The notes: generated by a model not told the origin, from the letters alone. 7,108 bases of DNA from an uncultured Gammaproteobacteria bacterium (GCA_913049565.1 CAJWZG010000146.1:1-7108); one strand, 5' to 3'; numbered from the stretch's first letter, positions 1 through 7,044 are shown. Program-made: numbers and translations.

Positions 1-1
1 T

Positions 2-103
2 GGCGGAGTTCACAACATGTCGCCTTCAGGGGACCAAGATGGGTCACCATTGGGGAGCGAAATGCTAAAGGAATTGCTGTTTGATTCCTACCGTTACTCG
101 TAA
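2..103 (+). CDS. possible C-terminal tail of an unidentified protein (partial, enters from the left edge)
   Basis: A plus-strand frame is open from the window edge for 33 codons and ends in TAA at 101-103. The peptide contains the stretches DQDGSPLGSEMLKELL and FDSYRYS, a protein-like mix with a short amphipathic helix near the end. The other two plus frames stop at or before about position 93. I do not recognise a family, and 33 codons is too short to separate a true gene end from chance. If real, it runs in the same direction as the acyltransferase that starts 93 bases downstream and could be the preceding gene of a surface-polysaccharide or lipid-modification cluster. That placement is inference from position only. 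Confidence 0.27.
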   Translation, partial: GGVHNMSPSGDQDGSPLGSEMLKELLFDSYRYS

Positions 104-117
104 TCACCCCGCCTACT

Positions 118-137
118 ATTGATCAAATTTGTTCAAT
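118..137. promoter_or_regulatory. imperfect 20-bp palindrome, candidate operator upstream of the acyltransferase
   Basis: The left half ATTGATCAAA (118-127) and the right half TTTGTTCAAT (128-137) are inverted copies with a single mismatch. A perfect 8-bp palindrome, TTGATCAA, sits at 119-126. The element is AT-rich and lies about 60 bases before the acyltransferase start, a place where a dimeric regulator could bind. The half-sites recall FNR/CRP-type TTGAT elements, but the spacing does not match the FNR consensus (TTGAT-N4-ATCAA), so no regulator is assigned. No T-run follows, so it is not a good intrinsic terminator. Confidence 0.3.
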
Positions 138-196
138 CACTTGCAGCCCAAGCGCCAGCAGCGTAAAAGCCTCTTCATCAATCACACGGATGGGTA

Positions 197-919
197 ATGC
201 GAGACGACCACCGCCCCTACTCTCTAAAAGTACTGCTTGGCAAAATCGAGGGAGCTTGGGTAAAACACTTCATTAAGCCCCAGCTTGAAGCGATGGGCCA
301 TCACTCCATGATCATGAAACCGTGGAACCTGAAGCTCTATGGCAAAGAGATCTATTTCGGAACTGCGGTTCATATTATCACCGCCGCCGATCGAACCGTA
401 CGACTTACCACTTGGGCCATGAACGATCATCAAGGTCGCATCGATATCGCCGATGCTGTTTTGATCTGCCCCGGGGTGCGTATCGATTCAGCCTGCCATG
501 TATCGGTTGGAGAAAGCACGATGCTGGCTGCCGGCGCCTACATTACCGATGCCGATTGGCACGACCTGTATGACCGCACCCAGCCCATTGGACAAACGGC
601 GCCCGTTGTCTTAGAGCGCAATGTTTGGATCGGCGATGGGGCCATAGTCTGCAAGGGCGTCCGAATCGGCGAAAATTCGGTGATTGGCGCTGGGGCTGTT
701 GTCACAAAAGACGCCCCCGCCAATGTCGTTGCTGCTGGCAATCCCGCTAAGCCCGTTAAAAAACTGGATCCCGGCCAAACACTCAAAACGCGGCAGCACC
801 TGCTGGCAAACGGGCCAGCGCTCGCTCAGCAAATGGACGCACTCGAACGCTGGCTGCGCAAAGGCAATACGTGGTGGCGCTGGTTACGCAGCATTATCGC
901 ACCGCGCGACAATGACTGA
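197..919 (+). CDS. hexapeptide-repeat (LbH) acyltransferase, WcaF/maltose-acetyltransferase-like
   Basis: This 240-aa protein is a probable O-acyltransferase that moves an acetyl or acyl group from CoA to a sugar hydroxyl, as the WcaF/LacA/Maa group does. Acceptor and acyl donor are unknown. An N-terminal region (about 6-60) carries IMKPWNLKLYG. The imperfect hexapeptide repeats of a left-handed beta-helix follow: VLICPGVRIDSACHVSVGES (88-107) and, after a loop, VWIGDGAIVCKGVRIGENSVIGAGAVV as hexads over 143-169. The loop between them contains TDADWHD; H122 is the best candidate for the catalytic base. GNPAKPVKKL (181-190) is the usual C-terminal CoA-side motif. A tail of about 50 residues, helical and Trp/Arg-rich, extends past it and could touch the membrane or a partner. 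There is no signal peptide, so it acts in the cytoplasm. The ATG at 197 overlaps a TAA (TAATG) and has only a weak GGATGGGT-like ribosome site. It was chosen because family-like sequence begins within the first ten residues. The gene converges on queF with a 51-nt gap. Confidence 0.82.
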   Translation: MRDDHRPYSLKVLLGKIEGAWVKHFIKPQLEAMGHHSMIMKPWNLKLYGKEIYFGTAVHIITAADRTVRLTTWAMNDHQGRIDIADAVLICPGVRIDSACHVSVGESTMLAAGAYITDADWHDLYDRTQPIGQTAPVVLERNVWIGDGAIVCKGVRIGENSVIGAGAVVTKDAPANVVAAGNPAKPVKKLDPGQTLKTRQHLLANGPALAQQMDALERWLRKGNTWWRWLRSIIAPRDND

Positions 920-970
920 GGAAAACCCCAAAGCAGCGATCCAAATTTTGAGTGGTGCCTTGAATTCACC

Positions 971-1816
971 TTACTGCCGCGACAGCCGTATCTCTCCAAT
1001 CGCAACGGCTTCGCTCGACCGAGTGGGATTAATATCCAAACCACCACGTCGGACAAATCGACCCGTTACCCGCAGCTTCTGCAGGCCGCAGCGCTCCCAA
1101 ATATCCGCATAGATACGCTCAACAGTCGTCTCGTGAAATGCCTGATGTTGTCGGTAAGAAATCAGGTACTTGAGCAAGCCCACTCGATCAATAGCTGTGC
1201 CAGTGTATTTCACTGATACCGACGCCCAATCCGGCTGCGCAGTAACCGGACATAAGCTACGAAACAAATGTGTTGTTAAAGACTCGGTAACCACCTCGCT
1301 CGCAGCTTGCTGGTTGCCCGGCTGACTGTTCATGCTCAACAAATCGGGACTGCGGTGGTAGTCGGTAACGACAACATCTAGATCATCTAGGCATTCGCCC
1401 GATAAATTTTGCACCGATAGGCTTGGATCATTTAAGCCAATAAGGTCGACTCGAACCTTAGCACCGAACGCCTTGCCAAGATCTGAACCAAGTTGATCCC
1501 TAACCTGCTCTGGCGCGTCAAACTGGGTTTGCGCATACCCGTTGAGATAAAGCTTCATAGATTTACTCTCAACAATATGACTCGATCCCGCGTCGATGGT
1601 TAAGCGCAGCACGGCAACCCTAGGTTTGCCATGGTTGTTCAACCACGAAAACTCGAAGCCCGTCCAAACATCTTGCCCGTGCCACTTGGGCAACGCGCCC
1701 AAACCTACGGCCAATCGCCCTTCCTCTCTGGGCATCGGGAACAGCCGTTCGACAGCATAACCGTCCGCATAGTCGGTAGATTCGCCCAATAAGCCAGTCT
1801 GTAAATCGCGGGTCAT
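971..1816 (-). CDS. queF: NADPH-dependent 7-cyano-7-deazaguanine reductase QueF (preQ0 reductase)
   Basis: QueF reduces the nitrile of preQ0 to the aminomethyl group of preQ1 with two NADPH, the step before insertion of the base into the wobble position of GUN-anticodon tRNAs during queuosine synthesis. It is a cytoplasmic enzyme. The 281 aa match the long, tandem T-fold form (282 aa in E. coli). The QueF motif ESKSMKLY is at 83-90. The catalytic set maps onto E. coli residues with a constant shift of one: C189 (SLCPVT, forms the thioimide), D196 (QPDW), and H228-E229 (FHET). The C-terminus GRFVRRGGLDINPTRS is typical. The ATG at 1814-1816 follows a weak purine stretch (AGACGA) and gives a full-length N-terminus. 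The gene is transcribed divergently from the symporter and converges with the acyltransferase. No preQ1 riboswitch was found in its short leader. Confidence 0.96.
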   Translation of the reverse strand: MTRDLQTGLLGESTDYADGYAVERLFPMPREEGRLAVGLGALPKWHGQDVWTGFEFSWLNNHGKPRVAVLRLTIDAGSSHIVESKSMKLYLNGYAQTQFDAPEQVRDQLGSDLGKAFGAKVRVDLIGLNDPSLSVQNLSGECLDDLDVVVTDYHRSPDLLSMNSQPGNQQAASEVVTESLTTHLFRSLCPVTAQPDWASVSVKYTGTAIDRVGLLKYLISYRQHQAFHETTVERIYADIWERCGLQKLRVTGRFVRRGGLDINPTRSSEAVAIGEIRLSRQ

Positions 1817-1906
1817 ATTATTTCGTCTAAGTGCTGTTATTTTGGTCGCTGCGCCGCAGTTTAACCCTTTTATCCGCGACTTCTTAGGCGGTTTTTAAGA
1901 CGGCAG
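1817..1906. promoter_or_regulatory. divergent intergenic region carrying the queF and symporter promoters
   Basis: Ninety bases separate the queF start (minus) from the earliest symporter start (plus), or 144 if the symporter begins at 1961, so both promoters should lie here. The region is AT-rich around 1817-1845 and 1860-1900. It contains a small perfect inverted repeat, CTGCG-C-CGCAG, at 1849-1859 in the middle. I could not pick convincing -35/-10 pairs for either direction. The inverted repeat is short enough to be chance. Assignment as the promoter region rests on gene layout. Confidence 0.4.
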
Positions 1907-3379
1907 GTGCATCGACCAGTTGAACCGTTTAATCTGCCTCTTTTCCTAACAAGTCACTGCATGCTAGACACCGTTCAGTACATTACTACCCAGTACGCCA
2001 CATACGCGTGGGGACCATGGCTACTGTGCTTACTACTCGGCGGCGGTTTCTACTTCTTAGTGCGCTCGAAGTTCGCTCCGTTCTTTTATCTCGGCCATGG
2101 GATCGATCTTATTCGAGGGAAATACGACAATCCCGACGATCCTGGCCACATTAACCACTTCTCAGCTCTGACGGCTGCGATGGCCGGAACCATCGGAATG
2201 GGCAACATTGCCGGTGTGGCTTTAGCAATCCAAATCGGTGGACCGGGCGCTATCTTTTGGATGTGGATGACAGCGATCTTGGGAATTGCTACCAAATTCT
2301 TCACCTGTTCTTTGGCGGTCATGTATCGCGGCTATGATGACAACGGAGAGCTACAAGGTGGCCCCATGTACGTTATTCGCGAGGCTTTACCCAAGCGTTG
2401 GCACTTTCTTGCCTCTATTTTTGCAGTGGTTGGCCTTATCGGGTGCCTTCCCGCATTACAAAGCAATCAACTCATTCAGATTTTCCGCGACTTAGTAATG
2501 ATTGACCAAGGCCTGTTGAGCGCGGATGAGGATCCATTCTTATTTAACCTGACAAGCGGTATCGTTTTAGCAGGCATCACTGGGGCTGTTATTTTTGGCG
2601 GCTTGCACCGCATCGCGAATACCGCTCGTGTCTTGGTACCACTGATGGCCGCGGTTTACTTGGTAACTGTTTTAGTGGCGTTGACGATGAATGCCGGTGC
2701 TGTCCCGGCCGCATTCGCGATGATCTTCAGTGACGCGTTCTCTGGTGAGGCAGCAGCCGGTGGCAGTTTGCTCGCCGTCATTTTGTACGGTGTTCAACGC
2801 GGCGCTTACAGCAACGAAGCCGGCATGGGTACCGAATCACTCGTGCATGGGGCGGCTAAGACCAACGAACCTATCCGAGAGGGCTTGGTGGCGATGATAG
2901 GCCCGATAATCGATACGCTGATTGTTTGCACGGCGACGGCTCTGATGATTTTGATTGCGGGCACTTGGCAAAGCGATGCCTCTCAGGGTGTGACCCTAAC
3001 TGCCAATGCTTTTTCCACCCTACTGGGTCCGACTGGCACAGTAATTGTCTTTATCTGCGTACTGTGTTTTGCAACCACTACAATTTTTACCTATTCGTTC
3101 TACGGCTCTCAATGCGCGAGCTATGTGTTTGGCACGAAGTACATCAACGCCTATCGCATGGTGTTCGTGGTGTCGATCGTCTTGATCGCTGTTGTATCGA
3201 TTGAATCGGCTGTGAGCTTGATCGACGGATCGTTTGCGCTGATGGCTATACCCACCATGCTTTCTGCCATCGTGCTTGCCCCCAAGGTAATCGAGGCCTC
3301 GAAGATCTATTTCGCTAAACTCGACGCCGACGACGACACGCCGAAACCTAACCATGCGGTTGACGACCAACCTGCCTAG
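1907..3379 (+). CDS. sodium:alanine/glycine symporter family protein (AGCS)
   Basis: This is an inner-membrane transporter of the AGCS family, which couples sodium entry to uptake of alanine, glycine or a related small amino acid. GGPGAIFWMWMTAILG (111-126) fits the family signature residue for residue. GMGNIAGVA (97-105) and RGAYSNEAGMGTE (298-310) are the conserved sodium/substrate-site segments. About ten hydrophobic segments span residues 35 to 460, followed by a short acidic cytoplasmic tail (DADDDTPKPNHAVDD). The longest frame starts with GTG at 1907 (490 aa); ATG at 1961 gives 472 aa beginning MLDTVQYITT. The later start fits better, because the extra 18 residues look unlike the family's N-terminus, though neither start has a strong ribosome site. 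The alkylsulfatase follows after 31 nt, so they are probably co-transcribed. Family membership is firm; the real substrate is not shown by sequence and could differ given the neighbour. Confidence 0.93.
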   Translation: MHRPVEPFNLPLFLTSHCMLDTVQYITTQYATYAWGPWLLCLLLGGGFYFLVRSKFAPFFYLGHGIDLIRGKYDNPDDPGHINHFSALTAAMAGTIGMGNIAGVALAIQIGGPGAIFWMWMTAILGIATKFFTCSLAVMYRGYDDNGELQGGPMYVIREALPKRWHFLASIFAVVGLIGCLPALQSNQLIQIFRDLVMIDQGLLSADEDPFLFNLTSGIVLAGITGAVIFGGLHRIANTARVLVPLMAAVYLVTVLVALTMNAGAVPAAFAMIFSDAFSGEAAAGGSLLAVILYGVQRGAYSNEAGMGTESLVHGAAKTNEPIREGLVAMIGPIIDTLIVCTATALMILIAGTWQSDASQGVTLTANAFSTLLGPTGTVIVFICVLCFATTTIFTYSFYGSQCASYVFGTKYINAYRMVFVVSIVLIAVVSIESAVSLIDGSFALMAIPTMLSAIVLAPKVIEASKIYFAKLDADDDTPKPNHAVDDQPA

Positions 3380-3396
3380 CAATTGGGCACTGTTTT

Positions 3397-3404
3397 GAAG
3401 GGGA
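3397..3404 (+). promoter_or_regulatory. ribosome binding site of the alkylsulfatase gene
   Basis: GAAGGGGA lies 6 nt before the ATG at 3411, within the 31-nt spacer after the symporter stop. It is the clearest Shine-Dalgarno sequence in the window. It fixes the sulfatase start at 3411 and suggests strong translation of the second gene from a shared transcript. No terminator hairpin is visible in the spacer. Confidence 0.65.
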
Positions 3405-3410
3405 ACACCG

Positions 3411-5351
3411 ATGACGTATCACCCACTGCCGGCTGATCTCGCACAGCCAAAACCTGCAACCGAGCACACGAAACAAGCGCAAAACTTGGTAAGGAACACG
3501 CTGAACTTCGAAGACCGTCAAAGTTTCGACGATGCCAAACGAGGTTTCATCGCCAGCATTGATCCGATAACCATTAAACGCCCTGATGGCCAAACCACTT
3601 TTGACTTGGAGCAGCTGAGTTTTCTCTCCGAGGAAGCGCCAGATACTGTAAACCCCAGCTTATGGCGACAAGCCCAGCTAAATGCCCAGCACCACGGTCT
3701 GTATGAAGTATGCGACGGACTCTATCAGGTGCGTTCATTCGACATCGCCAACATGACGTTGATTCGCGGAGACCGAGGTTGGATTATTATTGACCCGCTT
3801 ACCTCGTCAGAATCTTCCGCTGCTGCATTGGCTTTAGCCAACGACAAACTTGGCCAGCGACCTGTAGTCGCGGTACTAATAACTCACAGCCACGCCGATC
3901 ACTTCGGCGGAATTCTTGGCGTGGTCAGCCAAGAGCAAGTTCGCTCAGGGGAAGTTCCAATCATTGCACCCGTGGACTTCGTCGATGAATCACTCAATGA
4001 AAACGTCCTAGCGGGCAATGCAATGGGCCGCAGAGCTACCTATATGTATGGCAATCTACTACCTCCTTCGCCCACCGGTTTTGTTACCACTGGACTTGGC
4101 GCCTCGCTGTCTTTGGGCACCACGGGGTTCATTGTGCCGTCAGACTCTATCTGCGAAACCGGCGAAACTCGGTCTATTGATGGGATCGAAATAGAGTTTC
4201 AAATGACCATGGGCACTGAAGCTCCCGCAGAATTCGTCTTTTATCTGCCCAAATTCAAAGCACTGTGCATGTCGGAGATCACCTCTCATCACCTGCACAA
4301 CATCTATACGCCGCGTGGCGCACAAGTGCGTGACGCCTTGGCTTGGGCGGCGCAAATCAACGAGGCTATTGAGTTATTCGGACACCGGCTCGAGATTCAG
4401 TTTGCCTCGCACCATTGGCCTATCTGGGGCCGTGAGCGGGCTATCGAGTATTTGGAGAAACAACGTGATTTGTACAAGTACATTCACGATCAAACCCTGC
4501 GCCTTGCCAACAAAGGCTTCAACAAAGAGGAAATAGCAGAGCGGGTTGCTCTGCCTCCAAGCTTGGGGCAAGAATTTTACAACCGCGACTACTACGGCAC
4601 AGTGCACCACAATGCTCGTGCGGTGTACGTTAAGTACCTTGGCTTTTTCGACGGCAACCCGTCGACTCTGTATCAGCTACCGCCCACGGAATCCGCCGAG
4701 CGTTATCTCAGATACATGGGCGGTGCAGATGAAGTTGTAAACAAGGCTCAACAGTCGTTCGAAGCTGGGGACTATCGCTGGGTTGCCGAGGTTCTCAACC
4801 ATGTTGTAATGGCCGACCCTGAACATATTCCCGGGCGCGCTCTACTCGCAGACACTTTGGAGCAATTGGGTTATCAATCCGAATCAGCACCGTGGCGTAA
4901 CTTCTATCTTTGCGGCGCGTTAGAACTGCGGGACGGTTTGCCGGAATCGCGAGCGTTCAATGCCAGCGGAGGAATCGCTGCAGGCATGCCGATCGAGAAT
5001 TTTTTCCAAGTGCTGGCTGTGCGATTGCTGCCAGAGGCTGCATTAGATCTCGATTTGAGTATCGAACTAATCTTCACCGACCTCGACTGTCGCTACCTGC
5101 TCACCGTCCGAAACAGTGTGCTCAACTACTTCAAAAACGCCAGTAATCGTCCATCTCAGGTGAGTCTTACCGTCGCATCATTAGATTTCAAAAATCTGCT
5201 GATGGGCGCAACAGACGCGGTATCACTCATAGAAAAACAAAGTTTAGAGATCGACGGCGATGCCAGCAGCTTGTTATCGCTACGGGATTTATTCGACCAG
5301 TTTGTGCGGCGCTACCCTCTTGTCACCCCGAGAGATCAAACCCAGCACTAG
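3411..5351 (+). CDS. SdsA1/BDS1-type alkylsulfatase (class III, metallo-beta-lactamase fold)
   Basis: This 646-aa protein is a predicted zinc hydrolase that cleaves sulfate esters of alkyl chains, releasing alcohol and sulfate, like Pseudomonas SdsA1. The catalytic domain (about 95-350) carries THSHADHFGG at 158-167. All seven zinc ligands map onto SdsA1 with a constant shift of ten: H159, H161, D163, H164, E270 (GTEAPAE), E289 (MSEI) and H334 (ASHHW). R302 (YTPRGA) matches the sulfate-binding arginine. A helical dimerisation domain follows (about 350-510, including NRDYYGTVHHNARAVY and the YLRYMGGAD region). The C-terminal domain (about 525-640) is SCP2-like, the part thought to recruit the hydrophobic tail. 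SdsA1 is about 658 aa with a secretion signal. Here the N-terminus (MTYHPLPADLAQPKPATEHT) is polar with no hydrophobic core, so the enzyme is probably cytoplasmic. It is the second gene after the symporter. Family and fold are firm; the exact substrate (alkyl chain length, primary or secondary sulfate) is unknown. Confidence 0.93.
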   Translation: MTYHPLPADLAQPKPATEHTKQAQNLVRNTLNFEDRQSFDDAKRGFIASIDPITIKRPDGQTTFDLEQLSFLSEEAPDTVNPSLWRQAQLNAQHHGLYEVCDGLYQVRSFDIANMTLIRGDRGWIIIDPLTSSESSAAALALANDKLGQRPVVAVLITHSHADHFGGILGVVSQEQVRSGEVPIIAPVDFVDESLNENVLAGNAMGRRATYMYGNLLPPSPTGFVTTGLGASLSLGTTGFIVPSDSICETGETRSIDGIEIEFQMTMGTEAPAEFVFYLPKFKALCMSEITSHHLHNIYTPRGAQVRDALAWAAQINEAIELFGHRLEIQFASHHWPIWGRERAIEYLEKQRDLYKYIHDQTLRLANKGFNKEEIAERVALPPSLGQEFYNRDYYGTVHHNARAVYVKYLGFFDGNPSTLYQLPPTESAERYLRYMGGADEVVNKAQQSFEAGDYRWVAEVLNHVVMADPEHIPGRALLADTLEQLGYQSESAPWRNFYLCGALELRDGLPESRAFNASGGIAAGMPIENFFQVLAVRLLPEAALDLDLSIELIFTDLDCRYLLTVRNSVLNYFKNASNRPSQVSLTVASLDFKNLLMGATDAVSLIEKQSLEIDGDASSLLSLRDLFDQFVRRYPLVTPRDQTQH

Positions 5352-5373
5352 GTGAGCTACCGCACGTTGTCTT

Positions 5374-5838
5374 TTAACGTTGGCGGTGCGGGATGTCGCG
5401 ACTTAGAAGCAGCGCGTCCTCTCGTCCGTTGGAGGTTGGATAGTAGCTTTTGCGCACGCCTACCTCGACAAACCCAGCCGAGGCATAGAGCCTTCGCGCT
5501 GGCGCGTTGCTTTGTCGCACCTCAAGAAAAAGCCTTGTGGCGCCTCGTTCGCGCATATCCGCAATCACGTTCTGTAAAAACTCAAGCGCAAGCCCACGAC
5601 CCTGATGCAAAGGGGCCAAGCAAAAATTCAGTAACTCAGCTTCATCTAAAGTTACGGTAAAAACCGCATGGCCAATCGTCAATCCATCGATCTGCGCCAA
5701 CATGCAACAGTACCCTTTACTGGCGGCAGACAAACAATCCTCAAAGATTTTCTGTGACCACGGGTCTGGGTAACATGCGGCTTCGGTCTCAAGCACACTA
5801 CCTAAGTCTGAAACGGACATTTTTAGCAGTTGCTGCAC
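5374..5838 (-). CDS. rimI: ribosomal protein S18-alanine N-acetyltransferase RimI (GNAT family)
   Basis: RimI acetylates the N-terminal alanine of ribosomal protein S18 using acetyl-CoA, in the cytoplasm. Taking GTG at 5836-5838 as start gives 154 aa, close to the E. coli length of 148. The GNAT fold is complete: DPWSQKIF (25-32), the acetyl-CoA loop QGRGLA (79-84), LEVRQSNAPARRLYASAGF (105-123) and the RimI-specific ending KSYYPTSNGREDALLL (130-145). The catalytic residues E106 and Y118 correspond to E. coli E103 and Y115 with a constant shift of three. The frame is open further upstream (to ATG 5925), but that part overlaps the end of holD and looks non-coding. ATG at 5818-5820 would cut the first beta strand (QQLLKMS), so the GTG is preferred although it has no clear ribosome site. 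It lies 19 nt after holD, suggesting translational coupling, and converges with the alkylsulfatase with a 22-nt gap. Confidence 0.93.
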   Translation of the reverse strand: MQQLLKMSVSDLGSVLETEAACYPDPWSQKIFEDCLSAASKGYCCMLAQIDGLTIGHAVFTVTLDEAELLNFCLAPLHQGRGLALEFLQNVIADMRERGATRLFLEVRQSNAPARRLYASAGFVEVGVRKSYYPTSNGREDALLLSRDIPHRQR

Positions 5839-5857
5839 GCTATCGCTAAACGGACGC

Positions 5858-6613
5858 TTAATTCTCGTCGCCCAACGCAGCCTCTTGGTGCAACGCGATG
5901 TGCTGCCAAAGCGCTCTCTTGGCAAGCCCCTGACTCGATGCTTCAGCTAGCGAATCCAATGTGTGCCAATGGTTAATAGTATCATTGATCCAAGGTGTCA
6001 ATTGACCCAACCCTGCCTTGGTAATGAGCACCACCGTTTTCGCTGACAAGAGTTCATGCTTGTTGCAAAACATAGCGATTGCACGTTCGGGCGTACCCGA
6101 CGCCTCGACGATTGGCCATCGAAAGTCGGTGTTGCGCACGCTTTCAGACAACATGGTTTGCGTTTTCGACCAATGCACCGCATTTGCCAAATCTTGCAGA
6201 AAACGCAGCTCTTGCACAGAAAGCGGTGTCTCGCCAACGTGTACCAGCGACGGTGTAATTACAACGCTCAGGCCGATAGTTACTTGCACCTGAGAGACAT
6301 TTTGCTCAGCAACTGGGGCAGAGCTCTCTGGCTGAGCGAGTGCAGCAACGTCGAGCCCTTCATGCGTTACCGACGTTGGTACAGGCACTTTAGGAGGTGG
6401 AGCTTCATTACTCGAACCCTTGCTCGGCGGTTGTGGCAGCTGAACGGCCTGATCGGAAGTGAGGCGCGTCGCATCAGCTCCCTGCGCCTGCCTCGTCGTA
6501 AACACATCGATACCCATGTCTTGCAGCATGCGCCGCTGACGAGGGCTGATTGATAATGCGGTGCTATTACGGTTTACGCTCATAGATCTGGGGTTGTGCC
6601 TCGACGAGGTCAT
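5858..6613 (-). CDS. holD: HolD-like DNA polymerase III psi subunit with a long proline-rich linker
   Basis: Psi belongs to the clamp-loader complex; with chi it links the loader to single-stranded DNA-binding protein. The assignment rests on three signs. First, PRQRRMLQDMGIDVFTTRQ (24-42) resembles the N-terminal clamp-loader-binding peptide of E. coli psi (RRDWQLQQLGITQWSLR). Second, the last 30 residues, with SQGLAKRALWQHIALHQEA (227-245), resemble the psi ending ARAALWQQICTYEHDF. Third, rimI follows at once, as in E. coli. The C-terminal domain (about 110-245) has the alternating strands and helices of the psi fold (RWPIVEASG, AKTVVLITKAG). Between the two parts is a low-complexity region rich in Pro, Ser, Gln and Ala (about 43-107), making the protein 251 aa against 137 in E. 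coli. ATG at 6613 is the longest start; ATG at 6583 (MSVNRNSTAL) is equally possible, and neither has a good ribosome site. Sequence conservation in psi is weak, so the call depends partly on context. Confidence 0.75.
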   Translation of the reverse strand: MTSSRHNPRSMSVNRNSTALSISPRQRRMLQDMGIDVFTTRQAQGADATRLTSDQAVQLPQPPSKGSSNEAPPPKVPVPTSVTHEGLDVAALAQPESSAPVAEQNVSQVQVTIGLSVVITPSLVHVGETPLSVQELRFLQDLANAVHWSKTQTMLSESVRNTDFRWPIVEASGTPERAIAMFCNKHELLSAKTVVLITKAGLGQLTPWINDTINHWHTLDSLAEASSQGLAKRALWQHIALHQEAALGDEN

Positions 6614-6645
6614 GCTAGCTCATTCTTGATCAAGGGTGCACGATT

Positions 6646-7044
6646 TTAACTCAGCTGCTGCTGTCGCCAAGTGGCGATTCGTTCCGCAGCCATGGCTGCC
6701 GCCCAAAGGCTGTAAACAACCACATCACCGTAGCCGTCTTTACGCAGCCAAAGCAGGTGCAGAAGCGCTAACGGGACGGCCAAATAAACCCAACGATGTA
6801 AACCTTTCCATCCGCTACCCAAACGACGCTGCCAACCACGCGTGGAAGTGAGCGCCAATAGCGTTAGCAGCAGCAAACTGCCCATGCCAAGCGTGATATA
6901 GGGCCGCTCGAAGACTTCCTGTACGAGCACCTGCCACTGCAGCTGCGCAAAGCAAATCCCACAGCAGCAAGCAAGCTGCTTGCTCGTTCTTCGATTCGTC
7001 AGCAGCAGCCCATTCTTTGGCGTAGTACGCAATAAGCTCGGCAC
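6646..7044 (-). pseudogene. msrQ: C-terminal half of MsrQ (YedZ), heme-binding subunit of the MsrPQ methionine sulfoxide reductase; 5' part missing or replaced
   Basis: MsrQ is an inner-membrane b-type heme protein that passes electrons to periplasmic MsrP for repair of oxidised methionines. Residues 35-124 of this frame are clearly MsrQ: LQWQVLVQEVFERPYITLG, TSTRGWQRRLGSGWKGLHRWVYL and LLHLLWLRKDGYG. H83 and H96 are 13 apart, as are E. coli H151 and H164, both heme ligands. Three hydrophobic segments lie near 50-66, 85-100 and 107-121. Family members are about 200 aa; roughly the first 100 residues, with the first transmembrane helices and the remaining heme histidine (E. coli H91), are absent. 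Upstream of about position 6945 the frame, open to the window edge, gives an Arg/Cys-rich non-membrane peptide. The nominal start (GTG, 7042-7044) lies inside this and is not believable. No other minus frame restores the N-terminus. It may be a decayed gene, a recombination product or an assembly chimera near a contig end. It sits 32 nt before holD on the same strand. Confidence 0.72.

Noticed and set aside
123..197. Upstream plus-strand ORF ending TAA at 195-197, overlapping the acyltransferase ATG (TAATG coupling)
   Set aside because: The frame is only 24 codons, lacks an ATG and gives a Gln/Arg/Asn-rich peptide with no sign of being a protein end. The overlap is probably chance.
684..1112. 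142-codon plus-strand frame across the end of the acyltransferase and into queF
   Set aside because: It overlaps two well-supported genes in other frames, and its peptide is basic, Ser/Arg-rich and without a family pattern. It is a shadow frame.
1817..1906. preQ1 riboswitch upstream of queF
   Set aside because: The leader is short, and I see no compact hairpin followed by the A-rich pseudoknot tail that defines the class.
3020..3382. 120-codon minus-strand frame inside the symporter gene
   Set aside because: It lies antisense to conserved AGCS sequence and is rich in His and Arg with no recognisable motif.
5360..5391. Inverted repeat CCGCAC / GTGCGG around the convergent sulfatase-rimI gap as a bidirectional terminator
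   Set aside because: The two 6-bp arms (5360-5365 and 5386-5391) are about 20 bases apart. The inner CGTT/AACG pairing needs a large bulge, the right arm lies in rimI coding sequence, and no T-run follows on either strand. Termination in this 22-nt gap is likely but not demonstrated by this structure.
5839..5925. N-terminal extension of RimI starting at ATG 5925
   Set aside because: It would overlap the end of holD by 68 bases. The extra 29 residues are Arg/Thr/Ser-rich and unlike RimI, whose family starts at about the GTG at 5838.
6056..6553. 165-codon plus-strand frame opposite holD
   Set aside because: It is antisense to the holD-like gene; the peptide is Arg/Cys-rich with no domain pattern, whereas the minus frame has psi-like ends and conserved context with rimI.
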